Assembly: GCA_016718605.1 (NCBI GenBank)
Contig: JADKCY010000003.1
Location: 1,178,001 to 1,242,000 of the forward strand
Direction of reading: 5' to 3'
DNA: 64,000 nucleotides
Source: Lysobacterales bacterium
Lineage (GTDB): Bacteria > Pseudomonadota > Gammaproteobacteria > Xanthomonadales > Xanthomonadaceae
Part shown: piece by piece, positions 44,674 through 54,472 of the stretch
Layout: each line of letters opens with the position of its first letter
How positions within the stretch are numbered: the stretch's first letter is position 1
Made by a program: the position numbers and the translations under genes
The notes under the pieces: generated by a model
Seen by the model: the letters and a program-made list of their open reading frames with translations, nothing else
What the model was told of the DNA's origin: nothing
Database searches by the model: none

Positions 44674-46419
44674 ATGAATCAGCGAGTTGTCGTCGACCCC
44701 ATTACCCGCATCGAAGGTCATTTGCGGATCGAAGCCGAAACCGCCGCCAACGGTGACATCACCAGCGCCTACAGTTCCGGCACGATGGTGCGCGGTATCG
44801 AACTTATCCTGCAGGGGCGTGATCCACGCGATGCTTGGGCCTTCGCCCAACGCATCTGTGGCGTTTGCACCTTGGTCCACGGTGTCGCCTCGGTGCGCGC
44901 CGTCGAACATGCCCTGGACTACAAGATTCCACCCAATGCGCAACTGATCCGCAATCTGATGATCGCCGCGCAGTATGTGCACGACCATGTGATGCATTTT
45001 TATCATCTGCACGCACTCGATTGGGTTGATGTCGTGTCCGCGCTGAGTGCCGATCCCGCCGCCACGTCGGCGTTGGCACAGTCGATCTCCACCTACCCGA
45101 AATCCAGCCCTGGCTACTTTGCCGATGTCCAGAAGAAGGTGAAGGGTTTTGTCGATGGGGGTCAGCTGGGCATTTTCGCCAATGGCTACTGGGGTCACCC
45201 TGGCTACAAGCTGCCGCCGGAGGCCAATCTCATGGCCGTCGCGCACTATCTGGAAGCCCTCGCGTGGCAACGTGAGGTCGTCCAGATTCATGCCATTTTC
45301 GGCGGCAAGAACCCCCATCCCAACTTCTTGGTTGGCGGTTCGCCCTCACCGATCAGCCTGAATGCCGGCGACGCGGGTGGGTTGTCTGCGACCGCGCTCA
45401 ACATGGCAGGTCTTGGGCAGATCAAATCCGTCATCGACAAGATGAAAGCCTTCGTCGATCAGGTCTATGTGCCGGATACCTTGGCGATCGCCTCGTTCTA
45501 CAAAGATTGGTTCGAGCGCGGCGAAGGCGTCGGCAACTTCCTGACCTTTGGTGACTTCCCGGAAAGTGGCATGGAAGATCCGTCCACCTGGATGATCCCC
45601 GCTGGCGTGATCCTTGATCGTGACCTCAGCACGATCCACCCGATCAACATCAACGATCCGAGTGAAATTCAGGAGTTCGTCTCGCATTCCTACTACGACT
45701 ACAGCGCGGGCAAGTCCGCCGGCCTGCATCCCTACGATGGTGAGACCCAACTCAACTACACCGGCCCCAAACCGCCATTCAAGCAACTGAATGTGGAAGA
45801 AAGCTATTCCTGGCTGAAGTCACCGCGCTGGAAAGGCCACGTGATGGAAGTCGGCCCACTGGCCCGCGTGTTGATGATGTACGCGCGTGGCAATCCAGAG
45901 GCCAAGGCCTTGGTTGATTCAACCTTGGCCAAGCTGGAACTACCCGTCAGTGCTCTGTTCTCCACCATGGGCCGCACCGCTGCGCGCACACTGGAAAGCA
46001 AATTGATCGTCGACAAGATGAGTACGTGGTACGACAACTTGGTCGCCAACATCCGTGGCGGTGATCTGGCCGTGCATAACGACGAGAAATGGGACCCTGC
46101 GACGTGGCCAAGCGATGCCCGCGGCGTCGGTTTGATGGAAGCACCGCGCGGCGCGCTGTCGCACTGGATCGTCATCAAGGACGGCAAGATCGACAACTAT
46201 CAGGCCGTGGTGCCCTCCACCTGGAATGCCGGACCACGGGATGCCAACGGGGTACCAGGCCCCTACGAAGCCGCTTTGATGGACCGCCACAACCTGCACG
46301 ATCCCAAACAGCCGCTGGAGATCCAGCGCACCATCCACAGCTTCGATCCATGTCTTGCCTGCGCCGTCCATGTCGTGGACCCGAATGGCGAAGAACTGGT
46401 CCAAATCAAGATCAGCTAG
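44674..46419 (+). CDS. hynL: [NiFe] hydrogenase large subunit, Isp-type
   Basis: A 581-residue catalytic subunit. The L1 motif is 'QRICGVCTLVHGVASVRAVE' and the L2 motif is 'DPCLACAVH', followed by a 15-residue cleavable extension (VVDPNGEELVQIKIS). It is close to HoxG in the core but differs in the region around residues 280-360. It lies between isp1 and isp2. In the well-known Thiocapsa operon isp1 and isp2 are adjacent and the large subunit is last, so this order is different. Confidence 0.95.
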   Translation: MNQRVVVDPITRIEGHLRIEAETAANGDITSAYSSGTMVRGIELILQGRDPRDAWAFAQRICGVCTLVHGVASVRAVEHALDYKIPPNAQLIRNLMIAAQYVHDHVMHFYHLHALDWVDVVSALSADPAATSALAQSISTYPKSSPGYFADVQKKVKGFVDGGQLGIFANGYWGHPGYKLPPEANLMAVAHYLEALAWQREVVQIHAIFGGKNPHPNFLVGGSPSPISLNAGDAGGLSATALNMAGLGQIKSVIDKMKAFVDQVYVPDTLAIASFYKDWFERGEGVGNFLTFGDFPESGMEDPSTWMIPAGVILDRDLSTIHPININDPSEIQEFVSHSYYDYSAGKSAGLHPYDGETQLNYTGPKPPFKQLNVEESYSWLKSPRWKGHVMEVGPLARVLMMYARGNPEAKALVDSTLAKLELPVSALFSTMGRTAARTLESKLIVDKMSTWYDNLVANIRGGDLAVHNDEKWDPATWPSDARGVGLMEAPRGALSHWIVIKDGKIDNYQAVVPSTWNAGPRDANGVPGPYEAALMDRHNLHDPKQPLEIQRTIHSFDPCLACAVHVVDPNGEELVQIKIS

Positions 46420-46429
46420 AGGGAAGGTC

Positions 46430-47686
46430 ATGAGCACAACCATTGATGTCCAAGCAGCGACCAAGACCTTCCTCGCCCAGACCGAAGGCCACCTGTCCAC
46501 CTACCTTGAGGCGTGCGTGCATTGCGGCATGTGTGCCGAGGCCTGTCATTTCCATCAAGCCTCGGGCGACCCAAGGCATACGCCTGCCTACAAGTTGTTT
46601 CCGATCGCCAAAGCCTACAAGTCGCAGAAGTGGCCTCTGAACTGGCTGGGACTGGGCCGCAAGATCACCGAGAAGGATCTCGCCGAGTGGGAAGAACTGT
46701 TGTTCGACACGTGCACCATGTGTGGACGCTGTACGCAGGTCTGTCCGATGGGGATCGACATCGCCTCCATCGTTGGTCAGGCACGCAAAGCGTTCGCTGC
46801 TGCCGGCTTGGGTCCGGACGACCTGCAGGCAGCAGCAGTCAACTCCCGCGACAACGGCAGTCCACTGGGATTGACGCCGCAGAAATTGGTGGATCGTCTG
46901 GAGTGGTTGGCAGACGATGAAGAAGTCGACATCCAAATCGACAAGAAGCAGGTTGATGTGCTGCTTACGGTGTCTTCGATCGAAGCGATGAAGTACCCGC
47001 AGTCGCTCTCGGCGATGGCCAAGATCATGAACCACGCGGGCGTCAGCTGGACCTTCAGCACCAAGGGCTACGAGTCGACCAACTTCGGCTATCTGGCCGG
47101 CAAACCGGATATCGCCAAGATCATGATCGAGCGACTGCTCGCTGCTGCGGAGGCCACCGGTGCCAAAACGGTGATCATCCCGGAATGCGGCCATGCCTAC
47201 GGCGTGCTGCGTTGGGGTGCGGCCAACATGATCGGGCGCGAGTTGCCCTTCGAGGTGCTGCACATCACCGAGTACATGGCCAAACTCAAGCGCGAAGGCA
47301 GAATCAAGCTCAAGCCCTACACCAAGCCGATGACCTACCACGATCCGTGTCAGGTCTCGCGCCGAGGCGGTGCGACCGAGGACGCCCGCTATCTGCTGGA
47401 AGGCTTCGCCACCGACTTCCGCGAGATGTCGCCCACGGGCAACAACAACTGGTGTTGCGGTGGCGGAGGTGGCGTACAGGCGATGAGTCGCGCTGCCGAT
47501 CTGCGCCACAAGGTATTCAAACTCAAGATGGATCAGGTGGAGGCGACGGGCACCAAGACCTTGGTGTCAGCCTGCGCCAACTGCCGAATGACCATGGATG
47601 AGAGCAAAACCCACATGAAATGGGACGGCGGACTGGAAAGCCTGGTCGAATTGATCGCCGAACATCTGGATGACGACGCGGCATGA
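46430..47686 (+). CDS. isp2: HdrD-like iron-sulfur protein, Isp2
   Basis: A 418-residue cytoplasmic protein without membrane helices. Two [4Fe-4S] ferredoxin motifs lie at C29-C32-C35-C39 ('CVHCGMCAEAC') and C95-C98-C101-C105 ('CTMCGRCTQVCP'). A complete CCG domain follows near the C-terminus: 'TYHDPCQVSRRGG', about 38 residues later 'NWCCGGGGGVQ', then 'VSACANCRMTM'. An earlier CCG-like unit is degenerate ('IPECGHAYGVL'). In HdrB/HdrD this CCG motif binds the non-cubane cluster that cleaves a disulfide. A dithiol/disulfide, such as lipoamide, is therefore a plausible substrate. The start at 46430 follows AGGGAAGG. Confidence 0.9.
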   Translation: MSTTIDVQAATKTFLAQTEGHLSTYLEACVHCGMCAEACHFHQASGDPRHTPAYKLFPIAKAYKSQKWPLNWLGLGRKITEKDLAEWEELLFDTCTMCGRCTQVCPMGIDIASIVGQARKAFAAAGLGPDDLQAAAVNSRDNGSPLGLTPQKLVDRLEWLADDEEVDIQIDKKQVDVLLTVSSIEAMKYPQSLSAMAKIMNHAGVSWTFSTKGYESTNFGYLAGKPDIAKIMIERLLAAAEATGAKTVIIPECGHAYGVLRWGAANMIGRELPFEVLHITEYMAKLKREGRIKLKPYTKPMTYHDPCQVSRRGGATEDARYLLEGFATDFREMSPTGNNNWCCGGGGGVQAMSRAADLRHKVFKLKMDQVEATGTKTLVSACANCRMTMDESKTHMKWDGGLESLVELIAEHLDDDAA

Positions 47687-47710
47687 AGCCGCCTGAAAAG
47701 GTAGAACGAT

Positions 47711-48091
47711 ATGGCAAGCAAACTGTTGATCATCATGGTGAACACCGATCCGCGTAACCCGGAAGAACTCGGCGCACCTTTTTTCCAAGCGACCGTGGCG
47801 GCAGCCATGGACTACGAAGTCGAGGTCGTCTGTACCGCGACGTCCGGGCAACTGCTGAAGAAGGGCGTGGCGGAGAGCATCGCCATCAAACCCGGCTCAC
47901 CGAAGACCGTCTACGACTTCATCAAGGATGCCCATGAGGCCGGCGTGAAGTTCACCTGCTGCTCGCCCAATCTGGACCTGTTCGACATGACCGTTGACGA
48001 CCTGATTCCGGAGTGTTCCGGCGTGGTCGGCGGTGCGGCCGTGATGGAGCGTGTCATGGAAGAGGACGACCTGCGAGTGCTGACTTTCTGA
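47711..48091 (+). CDS. DsrE-family sulfur-carrier-like protein of the hyn operon
   Basis: A 126-residue DsrE/DsrF-like protein, 24 bases after isp2 in the same direction. It begins 'MASKLLIIMVNTDPRNPEEL' and has a paired cysteine in 'GVKFTCCSPNLDLFDMTVDD', the likely persulfide site. It resembles the small soluble DsrE3-like branch more than the membrane-prone DsrE2 at 34657. It places a sulfur-transfer protein directly behind the HdrD-like subunit. The exact subgroup cannot be fixed by eye. Confidence 0.8.
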   Translation: MASKLLIIMVNTDPRNPEELGAPFFQATVAAAMDYEVEVVCTATSGQLLKKGVAESIAIKPGSPKTVYDFIKDAHEAGVKFTCCSPNLDLFDMTVDDLIPECSGVVGGAAVMERVMEEDDLRVLTF

Positions 48092-48125
48092 TCCAACTAC
48101 CATTCCTGCACAGGCGCTCGCCGAC

Positions 48126-48140
48126 TGGCACAGGAATGGC
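48126..48140 (+). promoter_or_regulatory. Candidate sigma-54 promoter of hypF
   Basis: TGGCACAGGAATGGC has the full -24 element TGGCAC and, in exact register, TGGC for TTGC at -12 (GG at 48127-48128, GC at 48139-48140). The predicted start is near 48151, inside the 15-bp palindrome at 48142-48174, and 36 bases before the hypF ATG. With HoxA in the window an RpoN-dependent hypF is reasonable. One mismatch in the -12 element lowers certainty. Confidence 0.5.
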
Positions 48141-48141
48141 G

Positions 48142-48174
48142 CACCATTGCGCATCTGGCAGATGCGCAATGGTG
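48142..48174. repeat. Perfect 15-bp inverted repeat before hypF
   Basis: CACCATTGCGCATCT and its exact complement flank a 3-base loop (GGC). No T-run follows (TAGTGAG), so it is not an ordinary terminator for the hyn operon on either strand. It may be a repressor or activator operator, or a leader hairpin next to the hypF ribosome site. Its overlap with the predicted sigma-54 start makes a regulatory role likely. Confidence 0.6.
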
Positions 48175-48187
48175 TAGTGAGAACGGA

Positions 48188-50428
48188 ATGAAGGCAGTCC
48201 GGATTCGTGTGCGAGGGCAAGTGCAGGGCGTGGGATTTCGCCCCTTTGTCTGGCAGCTCGCGCACGAACTGAACCTAGTTGGCGATGTCCGAAACGACGC
48301 CGAAGGCGTGTTGATTCATGCCTGTGGCGCATCCCTCAACGTATTTCTCGACCGCCTGCAGACGCGTTTCCCGAAGCTCGCACGCGTCGATGCGGTCGAG
48401 GTGGAGGATTACGCGTTCGGCGCCATGCCGAACAGCTTCGAGATTCTCGCCAGCGGCACAGCTGGCGCGGAGACGCGTGTCACGCCGGACGCTGCGACCT
48501 GCCCGGAATGTCTTGCCGAAGTTCGTGCCGAGGGTCGGCGACACGGCTACGCATTCACCAACTGCACGCACTGCGGTCCGCGTTTCAGCATTCTGAAACA
48601 ACTGCCCTACGACCGTGCCAACACGTCGATGGCCAGCTTTCCGATGTGCGACGACTGCGCCGCGGAATACCGCGATCCGGCGGATCGGCGCTTTCATGCG
48701 CAACCTATCGCCTGCCCCCGTTGCGGCCCGCGCCTGTGGCTGGAAGTGCGCAGCACACCGCTCGACATCGACCCAATTGTCGAGTGCGCACGTCGACTCA
48801 AGGCAGGTGAAGTGATCGCCATCAAAGGTCTTGGCGGCTTTCATCTCGCGGTCGATGCGCGCAATGCGGCCGCACTGACCCTACTGCGCGACCGCAAGCA
48901 TCGACCGAGCAAGCCCTTCGCACTAATGGCCCGGGAGGACATGCTGGACGCGCTCTGCCTCTTGAGCGAGCGCGACCTGGTCGCCTTGCGCGATCCCGCT
49001 GCACCCGTGGTACTGATGCCAAGTCTCGGCGTGTTGCCGGAAGCCATTGCGCCGGGCATAGACACGCTCGGCGTGATGCTGCCTTACACGCCACTGCATC
49101 ATCTGTTGCTTGATGCCTTCGATGGCCCATTGGTGATGACCTCGGGCAACCTGTCAGGCGAACCGCAGGTGATCGACAACGACGAGGCTCGCAACAAACT
49201 CTCGGCCTTTGCCGATGCCTTCCTGATGCACGACCGCGATATCGCTCGCCGTCTCGATGATGGGGTAGAGCGTGCGGATCCGCCAATGGTGCTGCGGCGT
49301 GCACGGGGCCGCGCACCGGACACCCTGCCCTTGCCGCCCGGTTTTGAGAATGCGCCGCAGATTCTGGCGCTCGGCGCGCAGATGAAATCCGCGATCTGTC
49401 TGGTGAAGAACGGTCAGGCATTGCTGTCCCACCACCTAGGACATCTGGACGATGCCTTGACCTGGGAGGAGTTTCTCAAAGCCAACGCCGACTATCAGGC
49501 ACTCTTCGATCATCATCCCAGTCTGCTCGCCTGCGATCTGCATCCGGGCTATCTCGCCACCGGCTTTGCTGAAACCCTTGGCCTGCCGATCGCGCATATC
49601 CAGCATCACCACGCCCATCTGGCCGCCTGCCTTGGCGAGCATCGGTGGCCACGCGATGGCGGCCCGGTGGTGGCGCTGATCATGGATGGGCTTGGACTGG
49701 GCGATGACGGAACCTTGTGGGGCGGCGAGCTATTGCTTGGCGACTACGCCGACTACACGCGCATCGCCTCATTGCGGCCAGCAGCGCTGGTAGGCGGTGA
49801 TGCGGCCAGTCGCGAACCTTGGCGCAATCTGCTGATGCGGTTGGATCAGGCGGGCCTCGGTGATCTCGCGGATCAATGGCTTGCCCATCAGCCACGCAGT
49901 CTGATTCGTGCAGCGGCCCGCAACGGGGTGAATGCGCCGCCCTGCAGCTCGGTTGGTCGCTTGTTCGATGCGTTTGCCGCCGCGCTGGGCGTGTGTCGCG
50001 ACAGTCAAAGCTATGAAGGCGAGGCCGCGATGCGACTGGAGGCGTTGGTCAAGCTACCCGAGCTGACCGATGTCACGCCCTACCCGTTTGGCTTTGACGG
50101 TCAGCAAATTGATCCCGCACCCATGTTCCACGCCTGGCTCAAAGATCAGCGCGCGAACATCAGCGCCAGTGTCATGGCGGCGCGCTTCCATATCGGTTTG
50201 GCGCACGCCTTCTGCGCGCCAGCACGTGATCGGGTGCTGCGTGGCGAGGCGCGTGCAGTGGTGCTGTCCGGCGGGTGTTTCCAGAACCTGATTCTGCATC
50301 GCGCCTGTCTTGCGGCGCTGGTCGATGTGCCGGTGCTGGTGCACCAGCGCATCCCCGCGAACGATGGCGGATTGGCCTTGGGGCAAGCGCTCATCGCCGC
50401 AGCAAGAACGGCTCGCGTCGCGTCATAA
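48188..50428 (+). CDS. hypF: Carbamoyltransferase HypF
   Basis: A 746-residue protein that activates carbamoyl phosphate to make the cyanide ligands of the NiFe site. The acylphosphatase domain covers residues 1-90 ('VRGQVQGVGFRPFVWQLAHE'). Two zinc fingers lie at about 100-185 ('CPECLAEVRAEGRRHGYAFT', 'CTHCGPRF', 'CDDCAAEYRD', 'CPRCGPRLW'). The YrdC-like domain spans about 195-380 ('VIAIKGLGGFHLAVDARN'), and the Kae1-like domain completes it ('HHHAHLAACLGEH', 'LIMDGLGLGDDGTLWGGE'). It ends 9 bases from the convergent hypE stop. Confidence 0.96.
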   Translation: MKAVRIRVRGQVQGVGFRPFVWQLAHELNLVGDVRNDAEGVLIHACGASLNVFLDRLQTRFPKLARVDAVEVEDYAFGAMPNSFEILASGTAGAETRVTPDAATCPECLAEVRAEGRRHGYAFTNCTHCGPRFSILKQLPYDRANTSMASFPMCDDCAAEYRDPADRRFHAQPIACPRCGPRLWLEVRSTPLDIDPIVECARRLKAGEVIAIKGLGGFHLAVDARNAAALTLLRDRKHRPSKPFALMAREDMLDALCLLSERDLVALRDPAAPVVLMPSLGVLPEAIAPGIDTLGVMLPYTPLHHLLLDAFDGPLVMTSGNLSGEPQVIDNDEARNKLSAFADAFLMHDRDIARRLDDGVERADPPMVLRRARGRAPDTLPLPPGFENAPQILALGAQMKSAICLVKNGQALLSHHLGHLDDALTWEEFLKANADYQALFDHHPSLLACDLHPGYLATGFAETLGLPIAHIQHHHAHLAACLGEHRWPRDGGPVVALIMDGLGLGDDGTLWGGELLLGDYADYTRIASLRPAALVGGDAASREPWRNLLMRLDQAGLGDLADQWLAHQPRSLIRAAARNGVNAPPCSSVGRLFDAFAAALGVCRDSQSYEGEAAMRLEALVKLPELTDVTPYPFGFDGQQIDPAPMFHAWLKDQRANISASVMAARFHIGLAHAFCAPARDRVLRGEARAVVLSGGCFQNLILHRACLAALVDVPVLVHQRIPANDGGLALGQALIAAARTARVAS

Positions 50429-50437
50429 GCGCGACGC

Positions 50438-51460
50438 TCAGCAGATGCGCGGCAACTGCTCGCCAACCAGCATGTCAACGATACGGCTACCGCCAAAAAG
50501 CGTCGTCATCCTGACCTGTCCCGGATGCTCACCGACCACGCGACCGATCCGCACCGCGGCGAGGCCTTCGGGCCGCGAACGCATCGCCGCCAAAGCCGCC
50601 TCCGCCTGATCCGCTGGCACGCCCAAAACCAAGGTGCCTTCATTGGCTAGATAGAGCGGGTCGAGCCCGAGAATTTCGCACATCCCTTTGACTTCAGAAC
50701 GGAGCGGCAACGCCGTTTCGTCAATCACGATGCCGACCTTGGCCGCTTGCGCCATTTCGTTGAGCACCGAAGCCACGCCACCACGGGTGGCATCGCGGGC
50801 TGCACGTGTTGCCGGCGCGGCATTCAGCACTGCTGCCATCAGATGGCCGAGCGATTGGCAGTCCGACTGCAAGGCCGTGGACAAGGCCATGTCACCGCGT
50901 GCGGCCAGAATGGTCGCGCCGTGATCGCCCAATGCGCCGTTCACCAGCAACAGGTCACCCACCTGCAACTGATGTGCAGCCATCTCACGACCTGGCGGAA
51001 TGACGCCGATGCCGGAAGTCGTGACGAAGACCCCATCGGCAGCCCCACGCTCGACCACTTTGGTATCGCCAGTGACGATGCGAACCCCGGCGGCTTCCGC
51101 CTCGCGTGCCATCGAGGCAACGATGCGCCGCAGCAGGGCAAACTCGGTACCTTCCTCGATGATGAACGCCGCCGACAACCATAGCGGCCGTGCGCCGCCG
51201 ACCGCGAGATCATTGACCGTGCCGCACACAGCGATCTTGCCGATGTCACCGCCGGGAAACTCCATCGGCGTGACGACAAAGCTGTCGGTGGTGAACGCCA
51301 GACGCGCGCCCGGCTCGAGCAACGCGACGTCAAACAGGCGTGCCTGATCCTCCATGCCTGGTGGCGCAAACACGCTGGTGAAAATCTCCTGGATCAGGTC
51401 CTGCATGGCCTTGCCACCGCCACCATGCGCCATCGTGACGCGATCACTGCGCAAACTCAT
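50438..51460 (-). CDS. hypE: Carbamoyl-dehydratase HypE
   Basis: A 340-residue PurM-like enzyme that dehydrates the thiocarboxamide on its C-terminal Cys to a thiocyanate. The start 'MSLRSDRVTMAHGGGGKAM' has the ATP-binding Gly-rich turn, and the protein ends 'LVGEQLPRIC' with the reactive cysteine last. Other hallmarks are 'RDATRGGVASVLNEMA' and 'ANEGTLVLGV'. The ATG at 51460 overlaps the hypD stop by 4 bases. It is the last gene of the hupK-hypABCDE operon. Confidence 0.95.
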   Translation of the reverse strand: MSLRSDRVTMAHGGGGKAMQDLIQEIFTSVFAPPGMEDQARLFDVALLEPGARLAFTTDSFVVTPMEFPGGDIGKIAVCGTVNDLAVGGARPLWLSAAFIIEEGTEFALLRRIVASMAREAEAAGVRIVTGDTKVVERGAADGVFVTTSGIGVIPPGREMAAHQLQVGDLLLVNGALGDHGATILAARGDMALSTALQSDCQSLGHLMAAVLNAAPATRAARDATRGGVASVLNEMAQAAKVGIVIDETALPLRSEVKGMCEILGLDPLYLANEGTLVLGVPADQAEAALAAMRSRPEGLAAVRIGRVVGEHPGQVRMTTLFGGSRIVDMLVGEQLPRIC

Positions 51461-52592
51461 GCCGCTTCTCCGCGCGCACCACCGTACTGCCAATACGCTG
51501 CACAGGCGCCTTCCGAACTGACCATCAAGGCACCCAGCGGCATTTCCGGCGTACAGCCCTTGCCAAATTGCGGACAGGCGGTCGGCTTGATCCGTCCGGT
51601 CATCACCGCACCGCAGGCACAGCCCTCCGGTTCAACGACATGCCGCGGACCCGCCGCGTAACCAATCTGGAACTTCTCTTCGGCATCGAAGGCGGCGTAT
51701 TTGGCGCGAATCTTCAGGCCACTGGCATCGATCTGCCCGAGGCCACGCCATTCGAACTGCTTGCGGCGTTCGTACACGTCCTCAATGGCCGCAAGACTGA
51801 CCGGATTGCCATGCTCAGGTACCACCCGACCGTACTGGTTTTCGACCTCGGTACGCCCCGCGGCCAGTTGCTGCAGCACCATCAGCAAGGCTTGCAGCAA
51901 GTCCAAGGGCTCAAAGCCCGCCACCACAATCGGCTTGCGGTAGTCACGCGCGATGAAGTCATACGGATGGGTGCCGATCACCATCGACACATGGCCCGGT
52001 GCGATGAAGCCATCCAGTTGCATGTAAGGATCATCCAGCAGCGCCTTGATCGGCTCCGGCACGGTGATGTGATTGCAGAACACACTGAAATTCCGCAGTC
52101 CTTCGCGCGCGGCTTGTTGGATCGACAAGGCGGTCGACGGCGTGGTGGTCTCGAAGCCCAAGCCAAAAAACACCACTTCGCGATCTGGATGACGGCGCGC
52201 CAATTCCAATGCATCCAGCGGCGAATAGACCATGCGTATGTCGGCGCCTCGGCTTTGGCCTGCAGCAGCGATTTGCGATAGCCCGGTACGCGCATGGCAT
52301 CACCGAAGGTGGTCATGATCACCTCAGGACGCTCGGCGATCTCCACACACTCATCGACACGCGACATTGGCAACACGCAGACCGGACATCCCGGTCCATG
52401 GATGAACTCGATCCCATCCGGCACCAGTTTGTTCAAGCCATAGCGAAAAATGGCGTGGGTGTGCCCGCCGCAGATCTCCATAATCTGCAAGGGCTTGGCA
52501 GCGGTTGCAGCCAGCGTTTCGGTGACCTGCGCAATGGCGGCCAGCAAGGCTTTGGCGGCAATTGGATCGCGAAATTCGCTGATGTATTTCAT
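51457..52592 (-). pseudogene. hypD: Fe(CN)2CO assembly protein HypD, interrupted by a -1 frameshift
   Basis: The start at 52592 gives 'MKYISEFRDPIAAKALLAAI', 'EICGGHTHAIFRYGLNKLVP' and 'HGPGCPVCVLP', all standard HypD motifs. After 'LLQAKAEAP' (near 52240) the frame goes wrong. The correct continuation 'ADIRMVYSPLDALELARRHP' is one base over and runs to the stop at 51457, including 'VVFFGLGFETTTPSTA' and the C-terminal Fe-S motif 'EGCACGAVMTGRIKPTACP'. One missing base in the GGCGCCGAC stretch at about 52237-52245 explains it. HypD is essential for all [NiFe] enzymes and no second copy is in the window, so an assembly error is likely. The ATG overlaps hypC by 4 bases. Confidence 0.85.
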
Positions 52593-52909
52593 GCGCCAGC
52601 GACTCCGGAAGCAGGCGTGATCAAATCAGGCTGCAGTGCTTGCTGGCCCTCTCGCATTGCCTGCAGCGTTTCCTGTGCTTCGCCCAAGTCACGCAATGCC
52701 TCCAGCGTGGCGGCGGCTTCGGCTTCGTCAATGCGACTCATCGCAAAGCCAACATGGATCAACGCCCATTCACCGACCAAGGCATCAACATCACCCTCGA
52801 CGATGCAGGCCACATTCACTTCGCGTCGCACGCCCGACACATCGGCCATCGCCATCTGGCGGGCAACGTCGGTAATAGCAACAATTTGCCCCGGAATACC
52901 CAGACACAT
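52589..52909 (-). CDS. hypC: Hydrogenase maturation chaperone HypC
   Basis: A 106-residue HypC, longer than usual because of a C-terminal tail of about 25 residues. It starts 'MCLGIPGQIVAITD', with Cys2 conserved, and has 'GEWALIHVGFAMSRIDEAEA', the family's C-terminal helix. This is the general HypC that pairs with HypD. It is coupled to hypD (ATGA) and preceded by hypB after an 81-base gap. Confidence 0.93.
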   Translation of the reverse strand: MCLGIPGQIVAITDVARQMAMADVSGVRREVNVACIVEGDVDALVGEWALIHVGFAMSRIDEAEAAATLEALRDLGEAQETLQAMREGQQALQPDLITPASGVAGA

Positions 52910-52990
52910 GGATGATTTCCCCCTGCTTGCAATGCTGCGACGGTGTTCAGTCCCCGAAGGGTGGCGTGTTGCGGAAAATCGCGCCTTGAT

Positions 52991-54129
<1,139 letters not shown>

Positions 54130-54130
<1 letters not shown>

Positions 54131-54472
54131 CAGCTCACCTCCATATCTTTGATTCGCATCTCATCGCCCCCGACAGGGAGCAGTCGGTTTCCACCGCACA
54201 GCGGACAGGGATCCAAGCGATCCACAATGTCCACTTCCCGCAGACAGTCAAAACACTGCGCACGCCCCGGCAGATCGATCATTTCCAGCACGGCCGATTC
54301 TGCCGGGCTACCACGCATCACCACATCGAAACAGAACGCCAAGGCGTCTTTTTTCGACACCCGCAAAGCGACCGATCTCCACCCGCAAGATGCGCACATG
54401 GCTGAAACCATGCCGCTGCGCCTGTTCCACCACGATCTCGCGCATCCCCTCGGCCAGCGACATCTCATGCAT
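54130..54472 (-). pseudogene. hypA: Nickel metallochaperone HypA, interrupted by a +1 frameshift
   Basis: The start at 54472 gives 'MHEMSLAEGMREIVVEQAQR' and 'VEIGRFAGVEK', normal HypA with the nickel-binding His2. At a run of six A on the coding strand (T-run 54349-54354) the frame shifts. The correct continuation 'KDALAFCFDVVMRGSPAESA' with the zinc motifs 'CFDCLREVD' and 'DPCPLCGGNRLL' lies one base over and ends at 54130. Five A would restore one protein of about 113 residues. A homopolymer miscall is the simplest cause; programmed slippage is possible. HypA overlaps hupK by 8 bases and abuts hypB. Confidence 0.85.
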
